Assembly (NCBI GenBank): GCA_937973935.1
Contig: CALJJF010000006.1
Coordinates: forward strand, 1 to 8,501
Source: MKRK01 sp001896915
GTDB taxonomy: Bacteria > Bacillota > Clostridia > Oscillospirales > Acutalibacteraceae
Length of the DNA stretch: 8,501 bases
Direction: 5' to 3'
The position numbers and the translations under genes are program-made. Below the pieces are notes generated by a model, which saw nothing but the letters and a program-made list of their open reading frames with translations, was not told the DNA's origin and did no database searches. This document shows positions 5,378-8,501 of this stretch, piece by piece (within the stretch, counting starts at the first letter, position 1; each line of letters begins with the position of its first letter).

Positions 5378-8080
5378 TCACTCCTTCCAATGACCTTTCT
5401 CCAATATTTCTAATTGCTGTTGTGTAGCTGTTCCATTTTGATACGCTTTTATTGCTGCTTGCCATTGAAATTTGCTTATCCACTGACCTTCGACCAATAT
5501 ATGTGATTTTGGATCTACGCCTCCACTGCCTGGAGTAACCCTTTCGACTACCCAGGTATTCCCTTGATTTTTCGGCGCACCCGGTGTTCTTGTATGCCAA
5601 CGAACCTCATACTTATAATTTGAATCTTTCCATTTATAAGATATCTGCTCATATCCAGTTTTGGATGCCGGCTTCACTGTTGCGTTTTCTGGAATCTCAA
5701 TAGGAGCCTTAGCTCGATATTCATGAGCTATTTTCATTGCTTCATCCGGTGTCATTTCCGAAAATTTAATCTTACTCCCCGCATCCGCAGCAAACATATG
5801 AAAATTCACCGCATCCAAATAAGCGGCTGCTTCATCGCTCAGCATCAGGGGCACGCCTCGGCCTTTTGCGTAACCATGTCCTGTCACACCAGCTCCGGTT
5901 TCTTCCAGCACTTGTTGCCTCATATCTCCGTAAATACCTGTGTCAGCATTCTGGATTGCATCCGGCAAACCAAAATTAGGCTTGTCAATAAAATCAAGCA
6001 TATAATCAGGCACAACATCGTCAATATACTGAACCGGTGCTTGTTTCTCAAGCGAATCCTGCATCCGCTTGGGGAGTTCATCGGCATAATTCTTTCGTAC
6101 TTCCTCAAGAATCTTGTTAGCTTCCTTATAATCCTTAAGGCTCATGTTCAGCTTCTGAGCGGTCAGGGAATCCTTGAGCATCTGCGTACGTTCCTTCATG
6201 CCCATTTGCTTCCACACGGAGGGCAGAACCGCTTCCCGTTCCCGAAACATAAAATCGTTCGAATGCAGAAAAGCGTCATCAAGCAAGCTGCTTCCACTCT
6301 TTGTATTATACCCCTTACCCCCGAGGTTTGCAATTGGTTTTTGAAATGGATTGTTTTGTTTCGCATTCAGCTGCGGAATATTCCTTTTTATCTTGCTTGC
6401 TACCCTTCGGGTAACGTTGCTAACCGGCACATAGAGCCTCTGCTGAATGGCTCGAACCCCAGCGGTATTGGCAAGCTTACCGGCAAGGGTATCAGTGCCG
6501 TTTCCGTATCTTGCTGCCATTTCCCTATAGGTGGGTTGCGACCCTTTGACCATTCCCTGCCCCGCATCCGTCAAAGCACTGTCCGCCCCCAGATAAGCCC
6601 TTGCCAACCCCGCATCTGCTCCGGCAGCCAGCGAACCGCTTGACCCTGCAGAATTTCTTCTTGCCTGTACTGCCAGCCCGTCTGTGTTTTTGATTCGCCC
6701 ACTGCCATTCTCCACAGAAGTGGCAATTCCACGGTCAATATCCTTTGCTATCGCCTCCTGTATTTTTTCGGCAGGCACAATTTCACCCCGCTTAACACCT
6801 CTCAGTTCTCTCCAAAGATATCCTCCCGCCTTGAACACACCTTCAAACGCAAGTCCCGTCGCTCCCGATATCGCCTGGCTCTTTAACACATCTCCAAATA
6901 TCTCATCTGCACTTTTCCCTGCTTGCTGTCCTTTCATTACAATCCCTGGTGTTTGCGTGATAAGGGTAGCGACTTGGTCTGCCAACAGACGGTTAACAAC
7001 CGGATTTTTGATAATTTTATATACCATGGGAGCTGTTTGCGCTATTTTTGAGGTTGTAGACAAACTTCTGCCCAATGCGCCCACAAGTCCGCCTGTAGCC
7101 GTGTATAATGCCGCATCTCCAGTCAGACCGCCTATCATTGAGCCTGTGGGCTGATAGGTTGATGTAACATCAAGTGCCTTTTTAAAATCTTTATTTAGCA
7201 ATCCCGGCAATCCCATCGTCATCGAGTTTGCACCATGGATTACTCCTGCTTTGTAAGGATTGGAGATTGTGCTGAACAGGTATTCGTCAATCACATATTT
7301 ATCCAAATTTGATATTCCTGTTTCATCCTTTTCTGTTGGTTTGATCGCTGTGTTTATCGTAAATGAATTATATAACTTACTGAATTTTTTAATCCACGCT
7401 TTTTCCGATGGACGCAATGGCTCTTGATTCATGACCTTTCCTACCATATCTTTTGCCAGCTTCCAATCGGAAGGGGCAATTCTATCGTCCTTCATTGAAT
7501 CTTTACCAAACGGATTTACCCTGTCGTATTCCAGCATATATTCTGCACTTAGCTTTTCAATTTTTGCATTTGCATTTCCCTTTTCAGCAATTTTTTGTAC
7601 CCACTGCCGGTCTCCATCCTTCTGTTCTTCTGTTCGATTCCACGTTGGAGGTATGTATCTCTTTTTATGCTCAATAACATTTACATTAGTTCCGGGTTTG
7701 CCTCCAGATACTTTCATCGGGTTTGATTCCAAATTTTTCATAGCCTTTGCTGCAAAAGCATCAAGCTTTGCTTTTTCTTCGTTTTTCTTTTTTAATATGC
7801 CTTCCAGATTGCTTTTTATCTTTTCTGCTTCCTGTTCAGCCTTTTGATACTTATCTTGATATTGCGCCAATTGTTCTCCCAAATATTGCAGCCTTGTAGG
7901 CGGCCCTAGTACTGGTTTCACTGTTTGTACAGGGTTCACAATCTGCACAGCCGGCTCATTGTCCATCACCTCATAAAACTTCGTTTGGGTAACTCCGTAG
8001 CCGGAGTTACCCAAATCATTGTTTTCCTTAGGATTAAACTTTTTTATCCTCAGCTGCGATAAATGATTCGGATATAACAT
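5378..8080 (-). CDS. Portal-linked polymorphic toxin, full length (900 residues), cassette A
   Basis: The start ATG 8078-8080 has a consensus ribosome binding site (AAGGAGG, 8088-8094) overlapping the portal stop, so it is translated with virion structural genes. Residues 1-60 are polar. Residues about 64-118 form a charged coiled coil (LAQYQDKYQKAEQEAEKIKS). Residues 120-270 are soluble. Residues about 272-425 are glycine-rich and hydrophobic (GSMIGGLTGDAALYTATGG, ISGATGLAFEG), resembling membrane-active pre-toxin regions. Residues 430-767 are the constant pre-toxin part shared with cassettes B and C. The variable tip, 768-900, follows the junction NFHMFAADA and has VRWHTRTPGAP (826-836), NTWVVERV (841-848) and a terminal GHW; I recall such tips on Rhs-type toxins, with unknown or nuclease-like activity. 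I see no MuF domain. By context it is probably a virion-carried protein delivering a toxin domain; this is inference. Confidence 0.75.
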   Translation of the reverse strand: MLYPNHLSQLRIKKFNPKENNDLGNSGYGVTQTKFYEVMDNEPAVQIVNPVQTVKPVLGPPTRLQYLGEQLAQYQDKYQKAEQEAEKIKSNLEGILKKKNEEKAKLDAFAAKAMKNLESNPMKVSGGKPGTNVNVIEHKKRYIPPTWNRTEEQKDGDRQWVQKIAEKGNANAKIEKLSAEYMLEYDRVNPFGKDSMKDDRIAPSDWKLAKDMVGKVMNQEPLRPSEKAWIKKFSKLYNSFTINTAIKPTEKDETGISNLDKYVIDEYLFSTISNPYKAGVIHGANSMTMGLPGLLNKDFKKALDVTSTYQPTGSMIGGLTGDAALYTATGGLVGALGRSLSTTSKIAQTAPMVYKIIKNPVVNRLLADQVATLITQTPGIVMKGQQAGKSADEIFGDVLKSQAISGATGLAFEGVFKAGGYLWRELRGVKRGEIVPAEKIQEAIAKDIDRGIATSVENGSGRIKNTDGLAVQARRNSAGSSGSLAAGADAGLARAYLGADSALTDAGQGMVKGSQPTYREMAARYGNGTDTLAGKLANTAGVRAIQQRLYVPVSNVTRRVASKIKRNIPQLNAKQNNPFQKPIANLGGKGYNTKSGSSLLDDAFLHSNDFMFREREAVLPSVWKQMGMKERTQMLKDSLTAQKLNMSLKDYKEANKILEEVRKNYADELPKRMQDSLEKQAPVQYIDDVVPDYMLDFIDKPNFGLPDAIQNADTGIYGDMRQQVLEETGAGVTGHGYAKGRGVPLMLSDEAAAYLDAVNFHMFAADAGSKIKFSEMTPDEAMKIAHEYRAKAPIEIPENATVKPASKTGYEQISYKWKDSNYKYEVRWHTRTPGAPKNQGNTWVVERVTPGSGGVDPKSHILVEGQWISKFQWQAAIKAYQNGTATQQQLEILEKGHWKE
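6518..6891 (-). repeat. 374-bp perfect direct repeat, copy 2 (inside the full-length toxin gene)
   Basis: This is identical to 4215-4588 and encodes residues 399-521 of the 900-residue protein. A perfect match of this length among otherwise diverged copies means a very recent duplication or gene conversion. It provides ample homology for recombination, with loss of 2303 bp as the simplest outcome. Confidence 0.95.
7984..8015. repeat. 14-bp perfect inverted repeat inside the start of the toxin gene
   Basis: The arms 7984-7997 (TTTGGGTAACTCCG) and 8002-8015 (CGGAGTTACCCAAA) pair perfectly around a 4-base loop. The repeat lies 66-97 bases into the coding sequence, encoding about LGNSGYGVTQT. 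No U run follows on the minus strand, so it is not a standard terminator. It would form a stable hairpin in the mRNA soon after the start. Confidence 0.7.
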
Positions 8081-8087
8081 ATCACAA

Positions 8088-8094
8088 CCTCCTT
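8088..8094 (-). promoter_or_regulatory. Consensus ribosome binding site of the full-length toxin gene
   Basis: AAGGAGG stands 7 bases before ATG 8080 and overlaps the TAA of the portal gene (8093-8095). It fixes the start of the 900-residue protein and marks this as the only one of the three core copies with proper translation signals. Confidence 0.85.
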
Positions 8095-8501
8095 ACATCT
8101 GTTGATCCGGCTCGTTCATGCCCGGATTGATTTCCATAGGGACAGTCCTCTGTCCCTGCATGTCCGGCACTCCGCCGACTCCGGTTGCCCCGTTTTGTGC
8201 CTGCATCATCTCTTCCTTGATTGCATCAATGATCTTTGCCTTGTTCGGCACATAGGCGTCCGGTATGCTTTCCACATACAACAGCGGGTTCTTGATGATG
8301 CCCTTATTGAACAAATTATCCGCCGTCTGCACCTGTGACATTTCGGAGAAATACGAAGACGCCCCGATTTTTACATTCAGATTGAGCTCATAATTGTTCA
8401 GCACGGCAAAATCAAACATAACCGGCCGGTTTTCTCCCGAAGCGTTGATGCTCGCCTGTCTCAGACCATAATCCACCCGCATGATATCCAAAAAAATTCG
8501 G
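8093..8501 (-). CDS. Phage portal protein, C-terminal end (5' part off window)
   Basis: The frame is open to the right edge of the window; the internal TTG at 8489-8491 is not the true start, because codons continue upstream (RIF before LDIMRVDYG). About 135 residues are visible. The block LNVKIGASSYFSEMSQVQTADNLFNKGII followed by YVESIPDAYVPNKAKIIDAI matches the end of the portal proteins of many Firmicute prophages, where a conserved S-Y-S/W-E-x-Q-T-x-D-x-L segment precedes a disordered tail. Portal rings sit at one vertex of the capsid and pass DNA in and out. The last 40 residues are Gln/Met/Pro-rich and probably unstructured. The toxin gene begins 12 bases after the stop. Identification rests on remembered family patterns and on the context. 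Confidence 0.7.
   Translation of the reverse strand, partial: RIFLDIMRVDYGLRQASINASGENRPVMFDFAVLNNYELNLNVKIGASSYFSEMSQVQTADNLFNKGIIKNPLLYVESIPDAYVPNKAKIIDAIKEEMMQAQNGATGVGGVPDMQGQRTVPMEINPGMNEPDQQM
8138..8157. repeat. Short palindrome AGGGACAG-TCCT-CTGTCCCT in the portal tail
   Basis: This is an 8-bp perfect stem with a 4-base loop, placed in the segment coding for the unstructured portal tail. GGGACAG...CTGTCCC palindromes are frequent in clostridial genomes as REP-like elements, so it could be an inserted copy. With only one copy in the window this remains a guess. Confidence 0.35.

Noticed and set aside
5723..6643. 306-codon open frame on the plus strand opposite the toxin core
   Set aside because: It lies antisense to a continuous 900-residue frame with conserved repeats and good signals. 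The same antisense frames recur in the duplicated copies (3552-4340, 1563-1976) simply because the sense sequence is duplicated. No ribosome binding site, and the translation is low-complexity and unlike any protein.
6684..7154. 156-codon plus-strand open frame, with a duplicate at 4381-4593
   Set aside because: It is antisense to the hydrophobic, glycine-rich part of the toxin core; the duplicate exists only because of the 374-bp repeat.
5378..8080. MuF-type phage toxin
   Set aside because: The portal-adjacent position fits, but I could not see the conserved MuF domain in residues 1-400, so I describe the protein by its architecture only.
994..8080. CRISPR array or integron-like attachment repeats
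   Set aside because: The repeats are few, long and coding, or hairpin spacers of about 260 bp with unequal spacing. There are no short regular repeats, no integrase, and no recombination sites of the attC type that I can recognise.

Overview
The window looks like a piece of an anaerobic, low-to-mid-GC Firmicute (Clostridia or Negativicutes type) carrying a prophage remnant. The basis is the strong AGGAGG-type ribosome binding sites, the tight same-strand gene packing, a half-size TauE/SafE gene pair and a Firmicute-like phage portal. Genus cannot be read from the sequence.

Layout from left to right: (1) 1-583, plus strand, two overlapping half-size TauE/SafE-type membrane transporter genes, probably host chromosome. 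(2) 584-993, no intact gene; this holds a decayed copy of a spacer repeat and a scrap of phage-toxin core sequence. (3) 994-8501, everything on the minus strand, read right to left: the C-terminus of a phage portal protein, a 900-residue polymorphic-toxin-like protein 12 bp behind it, its probable immunity gene, and then two further 'orphan' cassettes. Each orphan cassette consists of a 5'-truncated copy of the large protein's middle or pre-toxin region, a different C-terminal toxin domain, and a different small immunity-like gene.

Cassette A (4993-8080) is the full-length, expressible gene with its immunity gene. Cassette B (2465-4588) starts with 374 bp that are identical to cassette A. It continues with a diverged pre-toxin segment, an in-frame TAG stop, a ParB/sulfiredoxin-like toxin domain, a SUKH (SMI1/KNR4) immunity gene and a frameshifted RNA 2'-phosphotransferase (KptA/Tpt1) gene. 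Cassette C (994-2382) starts with a frame-broken copy of the core, becomes colinear with cassette A, and then switches after a shared NFxxFAxDA junction to an unrelated toxin domain with its own immunity gene. A 250-270 bp spacer carrying a large hairpin is repeated downstream of the immunity genes of A and C, and a scrap at 619-662 suggests a still older decayed cassette.

The simplest reading is a phage-encoded toxin-swapping array. The virion-linked toxin gene sits behind the portal gene. The silent downstream cassettes lack start signals but share long homology with it, so recombination could replace the tip and immunity pair in one step. This parallels the orphan CT/immunity modules of CdiA and Rhs loci and the portal-adjacent MuF toxins of temperate phages, but I see no MuF domain here and the core protein is not one I recognise. 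No capsid or tail gene follows the array before host-like DNA, so the phage is rearranged or largely lost on this side.
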